Shown piece by piece: positions 49,545 to 59,636 of a DNA stretch of 64,000 bases. Origin of the DNA: Gammaproteobacteria bacterium (GTDB lineage Bacteria > Pseudomonadota > Gammaproteobacteria > JAADGQ01); assembly GCA_021648145.1 (NCBI GenBank), contig JAKITI010000010.1, positions 47,456 through 111,455 on the forward strand. Reading direction: 5' to 3'. A program made the translations under genes and the position numbers. The notes under the pieces were generated by a model that was given only the letters and a program-made list of their open reading frames with translations, did no database searches and had not been told where the DNA came from. Within the stretch, counting starts at the first letter, position 1. Each line of letters starts with the position of its first letter.

Positions 49545-50690
49545 TTATGCGTTTGTTGTTCTCATAAGTTCAATAAAATGATCGAACAGATGTGCGGCAT
49601 CATGAGGACCTGGGCTCGCTTCAGGGTGACCTTGAAAGCCAAAGGCCGGTTTCTCTTTATGGTGAATACCTTGCAAGGTTTGATCAAAAAGTGACCTATG
49701 CGTAGCATATAGATGCTCTGGCAGTGACGCTTCATCTACAGCAAAACCATGGTTTTGACTGGTAATCATGACACGCTTACTTTCAAGATCTTGCACTGGA
49801 TGGTTGGCACCATGATGACCCTGTCTCATTTTGACAGTTTTAGCGCCACTCGCTAATGCCAATATTTGGTGACCAAGACAAATACCAAACAGCGGTATAT
49901 TTTTTTCAAGCAACTGCTCCGTCGCTTGAATTGCATAACTGCACGGCTCCGGGTCTCCAGGGCCATTTGATAAAAACACCCCATCTGGCTGATATTTCAG
50001 AACATCGTCAGCGGATGTTTGCGCAGGAACTACAGTGACACGGCAGCCACGCTCAACGAGCATTCTAAGAATGTTTCGTTTAATACCAAAATCATAAGCA
50101 ACGACATGAAAATTTTCATTTTCATTCGTTTTATATTGATTTTCAGTAAATGACCAGCAACCTTCACCCCAAGAATAAGCAGTTTTTGTTGAAACAACCT
50201 TGGCTAAATCCACGCCTTGTAAGCCAGAAAAATCACGTGCATATTTTAATGCAACCACTTCATCAATATTTTCCCCAGCAATAATACAGCCGCTCAGAGC
50301 CCCTTTTTCACGTAGTATTCGTGTCAGTTTTCGAGTATCAATCCCACAAATAGAAACAACATTATTAGTTCGAAGATATTCATCTAATGTTTGCTGTGAA
50401 CGCCAACTACTGGGCAATAAAGGTAAGTCACGAATCACCAATCCGCTGGCAACGATATCACTCGACTCTTCATCATCGTCGTTTGCTCCGGTATTTCCAA
50501 CATGTGGGTAAGTCAGGGTAACAATTTGCTTGCAGTAAGATGGGTCAGTCAGAATTTCCTGATAACCTGTCATAGAGGTATTGAAAACTACTTCTCCCGT
50601 AGCCTCCCCTGTCATACCAATAGATTCACCCCAAAATAAAGTCCCATCTTCAAGCATGAGTATCGCAGGTGTACGCAAAGTCCTCTCCAT
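49545..50690 (-). CDS. carA: Carbamoyl-phosphate synthase small subunit
   Basis: Glutamine amidotransferase subunit feeding ammonia to CarB. The class-I GATase nucleophile is in [14 protein letters not shown]. The N-terminal CPSase_sm domain includes [13 protein letters not shown]. Length 381 matches E. coli (382). The 3' end of the upstream tRNA operon and a strong hairpin lie only 25-60 bases before its start. Confidence 0.97.
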   Translation of the reverse strand: MERTLRTPAILMLEDGTLFWGESIGMTGEATGEVVFNTSMTGYQEILTDPSYCKQIVTLTYPHVGNTGANDDDEESSDIVASGLVIRDLPLLPSSWRSQQTLDEYLRTNNVVSICGIDTRKLTRILREKGALSGCIIAGENIDEVVALKYARDFSGLQGVDLAKVVSTKTAYSWGEGCWSFTENQYKTNENENFHVVAYDFGIKRNILRMLVERGCRVTVVPAQTSADDVLKYQPDGVFLSNGPGDPEPCSYAIQATEQLLEKNIPLFGICLGHQILALASGAKTVKMRQGHHGANHPVQDLESKRVMITSQNHGFAVDEASLPEHLYATHRSLFDQTLQGIHHKEKPAFGFQGHPEASPGPHDAAHLFDHFIELMRTTNA

Positions 50691-50715
50691 ATTCTAAATG
50701 TACTAAAGACAGACG

Positions 50716-50751
50716 TAAAAAACGGGAGCGAACCTCATGGCTCCTCCCGTC
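50716..50751 (-). terminator. Terminator after the tRNA operon, just before carA
   Basis: Minus-strand ACGGGAG-gag-CC pairs with GG-ttcg-CTCCCGT around a short loop, and six T residues follow. It lies between tRNA-Leu and carA, so it can end tRNA transcription. It may also act as an attenuator in the carAB leader. Confidence 0.7.
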
Positions 50752-50817
50752 TATAATTCTGATGCCTGCGCCAGATTGTACTTTACTCAGCATACACAGT
50801 TCAACTGTAAATAAACA

Positions 50818-50904
50818 TGGTGCCCGGGGCCGGAATCGAACCGGCACGAGGTTTCCCTCGAGGGATTTTAAGTCCCTTGCGTCTACCAGTTTCGCCACCC
50901 GGGC
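50818..50904 (-). tRNA. tRNA-Leu(UAA)
   Basis: 87 bases with CCA encoded. The acceptor stem GCCCGGG pairs with CCCGGGC, the T loop is GGTTCGATTCC and a long variable arm is present. The anticodon loop CTTAAAA contains TAA. It is the third gene of the Gly-Cys-Leu transcript. Confidence 0.97.
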
Positions 50905-50936
50905 TAATTTCTATTAAAATGTAAAACTGATATATA

Positions 50937-51010
50937 TGGAGGCTGAGCCCGGAATCGAACCGAGGTCCACGGCTTTGCAGGCCGCTGCATAACCACTCTG
51001 CCACTCAGCC
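50937..51010 (-). tRNA. tRNA-Cys(GCA)
   Basis: 74 bases with encoded CCA. The acceptor stem is GGCTGAG/CTCAGCC, the T loop GGTTCGATTCC, and the anticodon loop CTGCAAA contains GCA. It lies between tRNA-Gly and tRNA-Leu. Confidence 0.97.
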
Positions 51011-51032
51011 ATGAAACTATTAAAACAAATTT

Positions 51033-51108
<76 letters not shown>

Positions 51109-51114
51109 ATTAAC

Positions 51115-51136
51115 TGTTTCAGCGTACTGAAACAGG
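51115..51136. terminator. Perfect inverted repeat between pgsA and the tRNA genes
   Basis: CTGTTTCAG and CTGAAACAG form a nine-pair stem with a four-base loop. It lies 17 bases past the pgsA stop, directly before tRNA-Gly and right at the expected start of the tRNA transcript. There is no T tract, so it may be a leader structure or processing site rather than a terminator. Confidence 0.45.
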
Positions 51137-51141
51137 CGCTC

Positions 51142-51169
51142 ATTATAGAGTTTCAGGTTTCAGTGTCAA
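51142..51169 (-). promoter_or_regulatory. Consensus sigma-70 promoter of the tRNA operon
   Basis: Minus-strand TTGACA, 16 bases, then TATAAT: both hexamers are perfect. The -35 lies inside the last codons of pgsA. The start would fall near 51135, about 27 bases before tRNA-Gly. Confidence 0.88.
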
Positions 51170-51731
51170 CACTTTTTGTATTATCTTCAAAAAACAGTGG
51201 CCATGCTGCTTTAATATAGATCACCATTGACCATAAAGTCAGTGCTGCGGCAATGTATAACGCGATATAACCCAGCTCGCGAATAGGAAAAAACAAGATA
51301 GGATCATGATATAGCAGCATGATCAATGCAGTGATCTGGAATGTCGTTTTCCACTTGCCCAGTTGACTGACAGCAACAGCAGAACGCTGCCCTATTTCCG
51401 CCATCCACTCTCGCAATGCTGATATTGTTATTTCTCGCCCAATAATAATTGCCGCAGGAATAGCTAACCACGGTGTGGGATCTGCTTGCACAATTAACAC
51501 CAGTGCAACTGCCACCATTAATTTATCTGCCACCGGATCGAGAAAAGCACCAAAGGCAGACGATTGATTTAATTTTCGTGCATAATAACCATCCAGCCAA
51601 TCTGTAGCCGCAGCAATACTGAAAATCAGTGCACTTGCAAAGCTTGCCCATGAAACAGGCAGATAAAAAACTATCACAAAAACCGGAATAAGTGCAATGC
51701 GTGAAAATGTAAGTGCGGTCGCGACCGTCAT
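51153..51731 (-). CDS. pgsA: CDP-diacylglycerol-glycerol-3-phosphate phosphatidyltransferase
   Basis: Makes phosphatidylglycerophosphate, precursor of phosphatidylglycerol and cardiolipin. The CDP-alcohol phosphotransferase motif is intact as DWLDGYYARKLNQSSAFGAFLDPVADK. Several membrane helices cover its 192 residues. It starts about four bases after uvrC. Confidence 0.95.
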   Translation of the reverse strand: MTVATALTFSRIALIPVFVIVFYLPVSWASFASALIFSIAAATDWLDGYYARKLNQSSAFGAFLDPVADKLMVAVALVLIVQADPTPWLAIPAAIIIGREITISALREWMAEIGQRSAVAVSQLGKWKTTFQITALIMLLYHDPILFFPIRELGYIALYIAAALTLWSMVIYIKAAWPLFFEDNTKSVDTET

Positions 51732-51734
51732 CTT

Positions 51735-53576
51735 TTACGCCTCATGAAACTGTTCATAAATACGCTCGGCAAGCTGCTTACTGATTCCATGTACATTTGC
51801 CAAGTCCTCAACGCCCGCCCGGGCAACTTCTTGTAATCCACCAAACTGTTTCAGCAATATTTGACGGCGCTTAGCTCCAAGCCCTTGCACAGCCTCCAGT
51901 GGTGACGTAGTGCGCGCTTTTGCACGACGCTTACGATGCCCTGTAATTGCAAAGCGATGCGCCTCATCTCGAATCTGCTGAATCAAGTGTGAAGCCTTTG
52001 AATCGGAAGGCAGTATAATCGGCTTGCTCGTACTCGACAAGAAAAGCGACTCATTACCTGCAATACGTTCTGAACCTTTTGCAACACCCACCAAAATAAG
52101 GTCAGAAATTTGCAACTCTTCCAATACTTTTTCTGCCTCAGAAAGCTGGCCTTTACCACCATCTATAAAAAGAATATCAGGAATCTTTCCTTCTCCTTTT
52201 TTAAGGCGCGTATAACGCCGAGTCAACGCTTGATTCATTGCAGCATAATCATCACCTGGCGTAATACCTTCAATATTAAAACGACGATAATCTGACTTAA
52301 GAGGACCATTACTATCAAATACAACACAAGAAGCAACGGTAAGCTCCCCCTGAGTATGGCTGATATCAAAACACTCCATGCGCTGTGGCAAACTATCCAT
52401 ACCCAATACCTGCTGCAATGCCTCAAGGCGCTGCTGCATTCCCGCTTTATCTGCAAGCCGCTGCAGAACAGCATAGCGTGCATTCGTAATCGCCATAGCC
52501 AACCAACGCGCACGCGCCGATCGAACATTGTAACTCACCGTCACTTTATGCCCAGAACTTTCCGTCAGCACTTGCTCCAGTAGAACAGCATCACCCAGCA
52601 ACTCACTTACAATAATTTCTTGGGGAACATCCTTACCTAAATAGTATTGCGGCAAAAAAGCAGTCAGCACACCACTTGCGTCAGAATCTTTTATATTACG
52701 AGGGAAAAAACTTTTACTCCCCAAGCTTCGCCCCCCTCGAATATAAAAGACCTGAACACAAGCAATACCGCCACGAACATCAACAGCAACCACATCAATA
52801 TCACCACCATCACCATCACCGCTCACGTATTGTTTTTCCTGAACTTTACGCAGCGCAATAATCTGATCCCTATAAATAGCTGCTTTTTCGAAATTCAGAA
52901 AACTTGAAGCTGCATCCATTTTTAATACAAGCGTATCAATGACTTGTTGATTCCCCCCCTCAAGAAAGAGTGCCGCGTGATCAATATCCTGCCGATAATT
53001 CTCTTCACTAATTAATTTTGTGCACGGAGCCGTACAACGCTTGATTTGATATTGCAAACAAGGGCGAGAGCGATTAGCAAAAAAGCTATCTTCACACTGC
53101 CTGACATGAAAAATTTTCTGTAATAAATTCAGACTTTCTCGCACCGCACCCGCACTAGGGTAAGGGCCAAAATAGCGCCCTTTTTTATTTCTCGCCCCAC
53201 GATGACTGGCGAGCCTTGGAAATTTATGATGACTGGAAAGATATATATACGGGTAACTTTTATCATCCCGCAGAAGGATGTTATAGCGTGGTAAAAGTGA
53301 CTTAATCAGATTATTTTCAAGAATCAAAGCCTCATTTTCTGTATGAGTGACTGTCACCTCAATGCCATCAATATGCTTGACCAGTGCCTGTACTTTTGGT
53401 GCTAATCCAGAACGTAGAAAATAACTGGAAACTCGCTTCTTTAGGTTTTTTGCTTTTCCTACATAAATAACTTTGTCATTACAGTCCAGCATTTGATAAA
53501 CACCAGGGCGACCCGTCAGGTGTTTTATAAACTCTTTAGCATCAAAACTGGAGTTGTTTTCTGAGCTCTCTTTCAC
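51735..53576 (-). CDS. uvrC: Excinuclease ABC subunit C
   Basis: Makes both incisions in nucleotide excision repair. The GIY-YIG domain opens the protein (GRPGVYQMLDCNDKVIYVGKAKNLKKR). A UVR motif, the UvrC RNase-H-like domain (MECFDISHTQGELTVAS, FIDGGKGQLSEA) and a C-terminal helix-hairpin-helix follow. Length 613 is typical. The start is GTG. The HAD phosphatase gene lies just upstream. Confidence 0.97.
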   Translation of the reverse strand: MKESSENNSSFDAKEFIKHLTGRPGVYQMLDCNDKVIYVGKAKNLKKRVSSYFLRSGLAPKVQALVKHIDGIEVTVTHTENEALILENNLIKSLLPRYNILLRDDKSYPYIYLSSHHKFPRLASHRGARNKKGRYFGPYPSAGAVRESLNLLQKIFHVRQCEDSFFANRSRPCLQYQIKRCTAPCTKLISEENYRQDIDHAALFLEGGNQQVIDTLVLKMDAASSFLNFEKAAIYRDQIIALRKVQEKQYVSGDGDGGDIDVVAVDVRGGIACVQVFYIRGGRSLGSKSFFPRNIKDSDASGVLTAFLPQYYLGKDVPQEIIVSELLGDAVLLEQVLTESSGHKVTVSYNVRSARARWLAMAITNARYAVLQRLADKAGMQQRLEALQQVLGMDSLPQRMECFDISHTQGELTVASCVVFDSNGPLKSDYRRFNIEGITPGDDYAAMNQALTRRYTRLKKGEGKIPDILFIDGGKGQLSEAEKVLEELQISDLILVGVAKGSERIAGNESLFLSSTSKPIILPSDSKASHLIQQIRDEAHRFAITGHRKRRAKARTTSPLEAVQGLGAKRRQILLKQFGGLQEVARAGVEDLANVHGISKQLAERIYEQFHEA

Positions 53577-53583
53577 GAAATAA

Positions 53584-54348
53584 CTACTGGTTCATTATTT
53601 CTCGAAGCAGAGAGACATCAAGATACCTAGCGCCTTTTGCGTAGCCATCCAACAATTTAAATGGATCCAGCTCTTCACCCATATCACTGATAACAAGCGA
53701 TGCACCTGAAAAATCACTGTTTTCAGTATAAGTATTCACGGTAATAACCGTCTTGAGATTAGCACCTAAGGATGATTTGATTCCATTGACTGAATCTTCA
53801 ATAGCCATACACTCATCAGGCTCCAAATTGAGCTGCTCCAATGCGTAATGGTAAATAGCAGGGTCTGGTTTTTTGGCCGGAACGATATCACCCGCAGCAA
53901 TAACCTCAAACCATGATAAAGATTCTGCTCCCAACGTACTTTCCAATAATGCGGTCACATTTTCAGGTGTTGTCGTGGTTGCAATAGCTAAACGAACTCC
54001 TTGCTCACGAGCATCAGCAATGAGTCGCTTTACACCCACTCTTAAAGGAATCTTTCCTTCTTTTAATAACTGCACATAATAACGTGTTTTTGATGCATGC
54101 AGCCCAGCAATAAAACTCTTTAGATTACCATTTGAGGGCATAAAGTCAGGGCTGTGATTATTTATATAAAACTGAATGCGCTCTTTACCTCCTGTGACTG
54201 CAAGCAATTCACCATACAGTTCAGGTGTCCAATTCCAACCCAAACCCTCATTACTGAAAGCACAGTTAAATGCAACGCGATGACCGTCACGTTCAGTATC
54301 AGCTAGAGTACCGTCCACATCAAAAATTATTGCTTTCAAATCAGGCAT
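53584..54348 (-). CDS. HAD-family phosphatase, CbbY-like
   Basis: A 254-residue HAD hydrolase. Motif I IFDVDGTLADTERDGHR is typical of CbbY, which dephosphorylates xylulose-1,5-bisphosphate in Rubisco-containing cells. Motif II ATTTTPEN, then AKKPDPAIYHYAL and IEDSVNGIKSS follow. No Rubisco or Calvin-cycle genes are in the window, so the CbbY role is inferred from sequence alone. It is probably co-transcribed with uvrC. Confidence 0.82.
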   Translation of the reverse strand: MPDLKAIIFDVDGTLADTERDGHRVAFNCAFSNEGLGWNWTPELYGELLAVTGGKERIQFYINNHSPDFMPSNGNLKSFIAGLHASKTRYYVQLLKEGKIPLRVGVKRLIADAREQGVRLAIATTTTPENVTALLESTLGAESLSWFEVIAAGDIVPAKKPDPAIYHYALEQLNLEPDECMAIEDSVNGIKSSLGANLKTVITVNTYTENSDFSGASLVISDMGEELDPFKLLDGYAKGARYLDVSLLREIMNQ

Positions 54349-54551
54349 AAAACCTTCCTGTCTATAGTTTCAAGGAACGAGTACAAAATAACTTATACAT
54401 TCCGTGCTCGTCCTAAGTGATCCCACGCTTGTTTTTAAGCGCTATTAAATATTTTCATGTAAAAACCCGATCAATACATAGATCATAAGTTTTGTGAGCG
54501 AATACTAGCACACAAACTTGTTTATTTTCGCTGATTTGGTTGTAACGGATT

Positions 54552-55994
54552 ATGAAAAAAATAGAAACTAATCTTACAGAAGCACTATTAAGCTCCTTCA
54601 CCCCTCTCGATACACTTTCTTCAATACAGCTTAAAGCGCTTATCAGCAAATGTAGAATTTTAGACCTTGCTGATGATGAAATGCTGTTTGAACAAGGAGA
54701 TAAAGATAATCAAGGAATTTTTATTATCTCTGGCTCGGCCACCATATTAGCGCCTAATGGCTCTACAATCACCATCACAGCGGGTGACGAACTATCCAGA
54801 AGTGCTTTAGCACATCACCAGCCTCGCCAAGTGACAGTAAAGGCAAAAAATTCATTAAAAGTGCTTTCCGTTAATGCTGAGATGCTCGACCTGTTCCTAA
54901 GCTGGAATCAACAAGCAAGTTGTGATACCACTAAAATTCAAGATCAGGACTATTGGATTTCCTGCCTGCTAAGTTCACCTGTTTTTTCAAAAATACCCAT
55001 TGAAAACATTCTGATTTTAACGCGTGACTTGCGTGAAATCGAAGTTAAAAAAGATCAGGTCATTATCAGCCAGGGTGAGTTACATGATTATTATTACATT
55101 ATTAAAAAAGGACGATGCCAAGTATCCAGAAAAATTGGAGAAAATAAAGAGAATCAAATCATTGCTGAGCTCAATGTTGGTCAAGGGTTTGGAGAAGAAT
55201 CTCTGATTACAGATAAACGCAGAAATGCCTCCATCACAATGATGGAAGATGGCCTGCTAATCTGTATGAGTAAAAAAGAGCTATTTGAATACGTTCTTAA
55301 TCCCGTATTGAGCCATATTTCATTTGAAAACTATAAAAAGCATCGTAAAAATATGACATTAATTGATGTAAGGTCTCCCGATGAATTTAAATATGGTGCA
55401 CTCTCAGGAAGTATTAATGTTCCTCTGCCTGTGTTGAGGCTTAAAGCAAGTGGGCTCCATAAAAATCGGCTTTATATCGTTTGCAGTAGTGACGGGAAGC
55501 GCAGTGCTGTTGCTGCTTACCTACTAATTCAACAGGGTTTACGAGTCTCAACACTTAAAGAAAAATTACAATCGCTTCCATTAAAACCCTCAACCAAACA
55601 ACCAGAACCACCGCACTCAGCAATACAAATTAAACCAACATCACCTGAAGCAAGGACAAGCACTCCACCCATCTCACAAGAACAAAAGGAGTCAAATAAA
55701 TCTCAACCAAGCAAAAAAATTGTATGGGAAATTGCCTCTGACTATTGGGGATGCCCTATTGCAAGTGAGAGCGAAGAGCCTGCAACATCAATACCACATA
55801 AAGCCCCAGCACCACCAATCAATACTAATCATGCCGTATTTGAAGTGTCTGACCCAGTGAAAACCCACTCAAAACTGGCTCAACCCAACACAATCTCACA
55901 CAAAAAAAGCATATCCAACAACAAGTATTCATGGGTTATTTACATGCTTCTATTTTTCGCTATTTCGAGCACCACATACTTTTACTTTTTTTAA
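54552..55994 (+). CDS. Membrane protein with two cyclic-nucleotide-binding domains and a rhodanese domain
   Basis: 480 residues with an unusual order. Two cNMP-binding (CRP-type beta-barrel) domains cover about 20-118 and 140-250, the second with the phosphate-cassette-like GQGFGEESLI. A rhodanese domain covers about 255-345 (LIDVRSPDEFKYGAL; Cys311 in the active-site loop IVCSSDGKRSA). A proline/serine-rich linker (about 346-455) and a C-terminal helix (about 460-478) end it. No DNA-binding domain is visible, so it is not a CRP-type regulator. A tail-anchored sensor is likely. The ligand and sulfur function are unknown. Confidence 0.75.
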   Translation: MKKIETNLTEALLSSFTPLDTLSSIQLKALISKCRILDLADDEMLFEQGDKDNQGIFIISGSATILAPNGSTITITAGDELSRSALAHHQPRQVTVKAKNSLKVLSVNAEMLDLFLSWNQQASCDTTKIQDQDYWISCLLSSPVFSKIPIENILILTRDLREIEVKKDQVIISQGELHDYYYIIKKGRCQVSRKIGENKENQIIAELNVGQGFGEESLITDKRRNASITMMEDGLLICMSKKELFEYVLNPVLSHISFENYKKHRKNMTLIDVRSPDEFKYGALSGSINVPLPVLRLKASGLHKNRLYIVCSSDGKRSAVAAYLLIQQGLRVSTLKEKLQSLPLKPSTKQPEPPHSAIQIKPTSPEARTSTPPISQEQKESNKSQPSKKIVWEIASDYWGCPIASESEEPATSIPHKAPAPPINTNHAVFEVSDPVKTHSKLAQPNTISHKKSISNNKYSWVIYMLLFFAISSTTYFYFF

Positions 55995-56087
55995 CACGAA
56001 TATGTCACATATTCGGATTAATCACTTAAAGACCATATTAAAATTTCCGATACAAGAGTTACAGGAATAGCAAAGTGAGGTAACATA

Positions 56088-56381
56088 ATGCTTATTAATA
56101 AACATCGCCCAAAAGTTGGCCAATGGTATAGCATACCTGGTATTGATGAATTTGAAGTCACCGCATTAGGGGAAAACTGTGATTTTATTGATATTCAGTA
56201 TTACGATGGCATGACAGATAAACTTGATCAAGAAAGCTGGGGGAGCCTAGAACTCAATACAATGCCAACCCCGCAAGACTGGAGTCAATTAATTGATGAG
56301 ATCAAATCCCCTCCACCTGAAATAATTGAAGAATTTATCAGAGAAGAAGAAGATTTTGCAATTATGGACACTGTAGAGTAG
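56088..56381 (+). CDS. Small acidic conserved protein, possibly DUF6763
   Basis: A 97-residue acidic protein beginning with a WYSIPGIDEFEVTALG core and a FIDIQYYDGMTDKLD stretch. It looks like the small DUF6763-type proteins of sulfur-oxidising gammaproteobacteria, though I cannot confirm the family. GAGG lies eight bases before the ATG. It follows the cNMP/rhodanese gene. Confidence 0.55.
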   Translation: MLINKHRPKVGQWYSIPGIDEFEVTALGENCDFIDIQYYDGMTDKLDQESWGSLELNTMPTPQDWSQLIDEIKSPPPEIIEEFIREEEDFAIMDTVE

Positions 56382-56390
56382 TTGAAAAAA

Positions 56391-56415
56391 AAGGGGCTTA
56401 TATAGCCCCTTTTTC
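56391..56415. terminator. Bidirectional terminator between the small acidic gene and pnp
   Basis: AAGGGGCT and AGCCCCTT form a stem around a short TATAT loop, with an A tract on one side and a T tract on the other. It can end the plus-strand gene and pnp, which are convergent. Confidence 0.85.
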
Positions 56416-56438
56416 CTTTAGAGTAGAAGATGTTTTAT

Positions 56439-58535
56439 CTATTCGCCTTCGTGCTCAACAAGTGCCTTCATACTCAATCTAATACGGCCCTGCTTATCAA
56501 CTTCCAACACTTTGACTTTAATCACTTCGCCCTCACTCAATTTGTCACTTACTTTTTCAACACGTTCATGACAAATTTGTGAAATATGAACCAAGCCGTC
56601 TTTACCCGGAAGCAAGTTCACAAAGGCTCCAAAGTCCATTATTTTAACAATTTTACCTTCATAAGTTGCGCCCACTTCCACATCAGCAGTGATCGCTTTA
56701 ATCCGTTCAATCGCATCTTCGGCAGCAGCATTATCAGCAGAAGCAACTTTAACCGTTCCATCATCGTCAATATCAATTGATGCGCCTGTGGCTTCAGTAA
56801 GAGCACGAATTGTTGCACCGCCCTTACCAATGATGTCACGAATTTTATCAGGATGAACTTTAATCGTTACAATACGTGGCGCAAAGTCAGATAACTCTTC
56901 ACGTGTTTCAGAGATGACTTCGTTCATTTTTTCCAGAATGTACAAACGCCCTTCTTTTGCTTGCTCAAGTGCAGCCGCCATAATCTCTTTAGTGATACCA
57001 TCAATTTTGATATCCATTTGCAACGCACTGATACCGGTCGCAGTACCGGCAACTTTGAAGTCCATATCTCCAAGATGATCTTCATCACCAAGAATATCAC
57101 TCAGCACCGCAAATTTTTCGCCTTCTTTAATGAGACCCATTGCAATACCTGCAACAGGGGCTTTAATAGGAACACCTGCATCCATCAAGGCCAAGCTTGT
57201 GCCGCACACAGAAGCCATTGAACTGGAACCATTAGACTCAGTAATTTCAGAAACAACACGAACCACATATGGGTAGTCAGCCATGTCTGGCATCACAGCT
57301 AAAATTCCTCGCTTCGCTAACCGGCCATGACCAATCTCACGACGCTTAGGGCTGCCAACGAAACCTGTTTCACCCACACAAAAAGGAGGGAAGTTGTAAT
57401 GCAGCATGAATGGCTCTTTATATTCACCGGCTATTGCATCAATAAGTTGCGCGTCACGATCGGTACCTAAAGTACAAGCCACGAGCGCTTGAGTTTCGCC
57501 GCGAGTAAACAGCGCAGTACCATGCACACGAGGCAAGATACCTACTTTAACGTCGATATCACGCACAGCACTCAGATCACGACCATCAATACGTGGCTCA
57601 CCAGCAATAATTTGCCCACGAACCGTATTTTTCTCCAATTTGCCAATCGCGGCTTTAACTTCGTCAACAGACCACTCAACCGACTCATCAGCAGTCAATG
57701 CCTCTACAGCACTGCTACGAATTTCTGACAGACGTGAGCTACGATCTTGCTTATCCTGAATTTTATAAGCATCACGTACTTCACTTGTATAACCCGACTC
57801 AACTGCACTGGTTAATGCACTATTTTCTTCAGCCGCTTGCCACTCCCAGGCAGGGTTACCGACTTCTTTTGCCAGCTCTTCAATTGCCTTGATTGCGGTT
57901 TGAAGTTTCTCATGACCAAACATCACAGCGCCCAGCATAACCTCTTCACTCAGCAAATCGGCTTCAGACTCAACCATCAAAACAGCATTTTCAGTACCCG
58001 CCACCACCAAATCCAAGCTAGACTCTTTCAGATCAGATACTGTTGGATTGAGTATATATTCACCGTTTTGATAACCGATACGCGCTGCACCCAGAACTGC
58101 ACTCACTGGCATTCCAGAGATCGCTAATGCTGCTGATGCTCCCAGCAACGCTGGAATATCAGGGTTTACTTCTTTATCAAGGGAAACCACTGTTGCAATG
58201 ATTTGAACTTCGTTAATAAAGCCTTTTGGAAACAAGGGGCGAATCGGACGATCAATCAAACGAGATGTGAGCGTTTCATTTTCAGAAGGTCGGCCTTCGC
58301 GCTTAAAAAAACCACCAGGGATTTTTCCAGCTGCATAAGTGCGTTCCTGGTAATTCACCGTCAACGGGAAAAAACCACGTCCTGCATCAGCTTCTTTTCG
58401 ACCAACAATCGTGACGAGCACAACAGTATCACCCATACTAACCAAGACTGCGCCACTAGCTTGACGAGCGACTACGCCCGTATCAATGGCAACCACATAT
58501 TGACCAAACTCAAACTCTTTTCTGATTGGTGTCAC
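56439..58535 (-). CDS. pnp: Polyribonucleotide nucleotidyltransferase
   Basis: 3'-to-5' phosphorolytic exoribonuclease of the RNA degradosome. Two RNase PH-like domains, a KH domain ([17 protein letters not shown]) and an S1 domain ([19 protein letters not shown]) are visible in order. I prefer GTG 58535 (698 residues), with AGGAA seven bases upstream; an in-frame TTG two codons earlier is possible. It follows rpsO, the universal rpsO-pnp order. Confidence 0.96.
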   Translation of the reverse strand: MTPIRKEFEFGQYVVAIDTGVVARQASGAVLVSMGDTVVLVTIVGRKEADAGRGFFPLTVNYQERTYAAGKIPGGFFKREGRPSENETLTSRLIDRPIRPLFPKGFINEVQIIATVVSLDKEVNPDIPALLGASAALAISGMPVSAVLGAARIGYQNGEYILNPTVSDLKESSLDLVVAGTENAVLMVESEADLLSEEVMLGAVMFGHEKLQTAIKAIEELAKEVGNPAWEWQAAEENSALTSAVESGYTSEVRDAYKIQDKQDRSSRLSEIRSSAVEALTADESVEWSVDEVKAAIGKLEKNTVRGQIIAGEPRIDGRDLSAVRDIDVKVGILPRVHGTALFTRGETQALVACTLGTDRDAQLIDAIAGEYKEPFMLHYNFPPFCVGETGFVGSPKRREIGHGRLAKRGILAVMPDMADYPYVVRVVSEITESNGSSSMASVCGTSLALMDAGVPIKAPVAGIAMGLIKEGEKFAVLSDILGDEDHLGDMDFKVAGTATGISALQMDIKIDGITKEIMAAALEQAKEGRLYILEKMNEVISETREELSDFAPRIVTIKVHPDKIRDIIGKGGATIRALTEATGASIDIDDDGTVKVASADNAAAEDAIERIKAITADVEVGATYEGKIVKIMDFGAFVNLLPGKDGLVHISQICHERVEKVSDKLSEGEVIKVKVLEVDKQGRIRLSMKALVEHEGE

Positions 58536-58617
58536 TAACAAATTCCTTGAATATTAAAATATTAAAACGACATTTTATAGAACGTTTCACAGATAGAACT
58601 ATGTTTAAGCTACCCAT

Positions 58618-58650
58618 AAAAAAAGAGCCGATAACTTGGAAAAGTTATCA
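58618..58650 (-). terminator. Hairpin between rpsO and pnp
   Basis: Minus-strand GATAACTT and AAGTTATC with a four-base loop, followed by GGCTC and a seven-T tract. In related bacteria the rpsO-pnp gap holds an attenuating terminator and an RNase III site; this fits. Confidence 0.75.
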
Positions 58651-58665
58651 GCATCCCGTCCATTC

Positions 58666-58935
58666 TTATTTACGTAAGCCTAATCGCCCGATCAAAGTGC
58701 GATAACGCTCGCTATCTTTCTTATTTAGATAGCTCAGCAATTTACGACGTTGATGAACCATTCTGAGCAGCCCTTGGCGCGAATGATTATCATGCTTATG
58801 CTCTTTGAAATGCCCTGAAAGATGGTCAATATGACCAGACAGCAATGCCACTTGAACTTCAGGCGAACCTGTATCACCTTCTGCTGTTTGGTATTCTTTT
58901 ACGATTTCTGATTTACGTGCGGCGTCGAATGCCAT
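58666..58935 (-). CDS. rpsO: 30S ribosomal protein S15
   Basis: Binds 16S rRNA early in 30S assembly. ATG 58935 gives 89 residues, exactly the family length. The open frame upstream to 59004 lacks S15 sequence. Core motifs [21 protein letters not shown] and [20 protein letters not shown] are intact. AGGGG lies upstream of the start. Confidence 0.97.
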   Translation of the reverse strand: MAFDAARKSEIVKEYQTAEGDTGSPEVQVALLSGHIDHLSGHFKEHKHDNHSRQGLLRMVHQRRKLLSYLNKKDSERYRTLIGRLGLRK

Positions 58936-58976
58936 GCTTACCCCTAAATAATGTTTCCAGTACAAATAAGGCCAGT

Positions 58977-59004
58977 ATTTTACGCGTCTGATACAAGAAG
59001 GCAA
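58977..59004 (-). promoter_or_regulatory. Sigma-70 promoter of rpsO
   Basis: Minus-strand TTGCCT, 16 bases, TAAAAT. The start would fall about 35 bases before the rpsO ATG. Confidence 0.6.
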
Positions 59005-59080
59005 CCCCCAAAACTGTACTATTTTAAAATTTCCTGATTAGCCATAATTCTCAGCTACCTTTAAGAGCCTACCCAGCATA

Positions 59081-59335
59081 TCACCCATTGAGGCTCTCAG
59101 GCCATAACCCGACAGCGGTTTTTAGGTACGTAATGTCACCCGCCCAGACTTCGTTTACAGCGACTGGATTAAAGTTCTGATTCAGCAAGTTAACTGCGAC
59201 TGCATCATCTGGGTTTACACTTTGTCGCGACCTTGTGGGCTACGCGCTGACGAACCATCAGCTTTAGTTTTTTCATTATGGTTCGTGTTCTTTCTCGACC
59301 CACATTAAAGCCTAGAGAAAATAGCATCGAATAGT
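59081..59335 (-). pseudogene. IS3-family transposase remnant
   Basis: Translated with one frameshift near 59200, the minus strand reads GFNVGRERTRTIMKKLKL, VRQRVAHKVATKCKPR, then NLLNQNFNPVAVNEVWAGDI and TYLKT. This is the start of the DDE integrase domain of IS3-group (IS150-like) OrfB. It ends soon after TYLK in unrelated sequence with a stop at 59081, and no inverted repeats are visible. It is a decayed internal fragment. Confidence 0.8.
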
Positions 59336-59350
59336 CAGCAAAAAAAAACC

Positions 59351-59636
59351 ATGACATTTCAGGCAGCAGAAATGGCGATATATAGCAGTTTATAAATACC
59401 AGCAGTGATGTTGTTTATACAAATTCAATTAATAGCGTAGATACGACGATAGCCTATCATCAGGAAAGTGATGTTGTGAATCGCTGTGCTTCTATGGAGT
59501 ATATGGGCGAAACTCTGGTTCTGGGAAATATTTGGGATATGAAATTGAACTGACTGGTGTGGCTACTATTACGGGTACATCAGCCAGCTCAACAAATCTA
59601 CAAGGCGTGATTTATATCATGCCTGGTGGCGGTTAA
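59351..59636 (+). pseudogene. Broken pilX-like minor pilin gene
   Basis: Three frames together give a PilX-like protein: TFQAAEMAIYSS after the lost N-terminus, DVVNRCASMEYMGETLVLG, then GYEIELTGVATITGT to the stop at 59634. A stop codon and two frame changes separate them. PilX normally starts with a pilin-type N-terminus and precedes pilY1 and pilE. Here the N-terminus is missing next to the IS3 remnant and pilY1 is absent. Confidence 0.6.

Noticed and set aside
50650..51004. Open reading frames over the tRNA genes on both strands
   Set aside because: They cover tRNA-Leu and tRNA-Cys and give no protein-like sequence.
52676..52861. Histidine-rich plus-strand frame inside uvrC
   Set aside because: It is the antisense of an acidic, glycine-rich part of UvrC and has no ribosome site.
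58936..59004. Longer rpsO start
   Set aside because: S15 is 89 residues throughout bacteria; ATG 58935 gives exactly that, and the upstream part overlaps the promoter.
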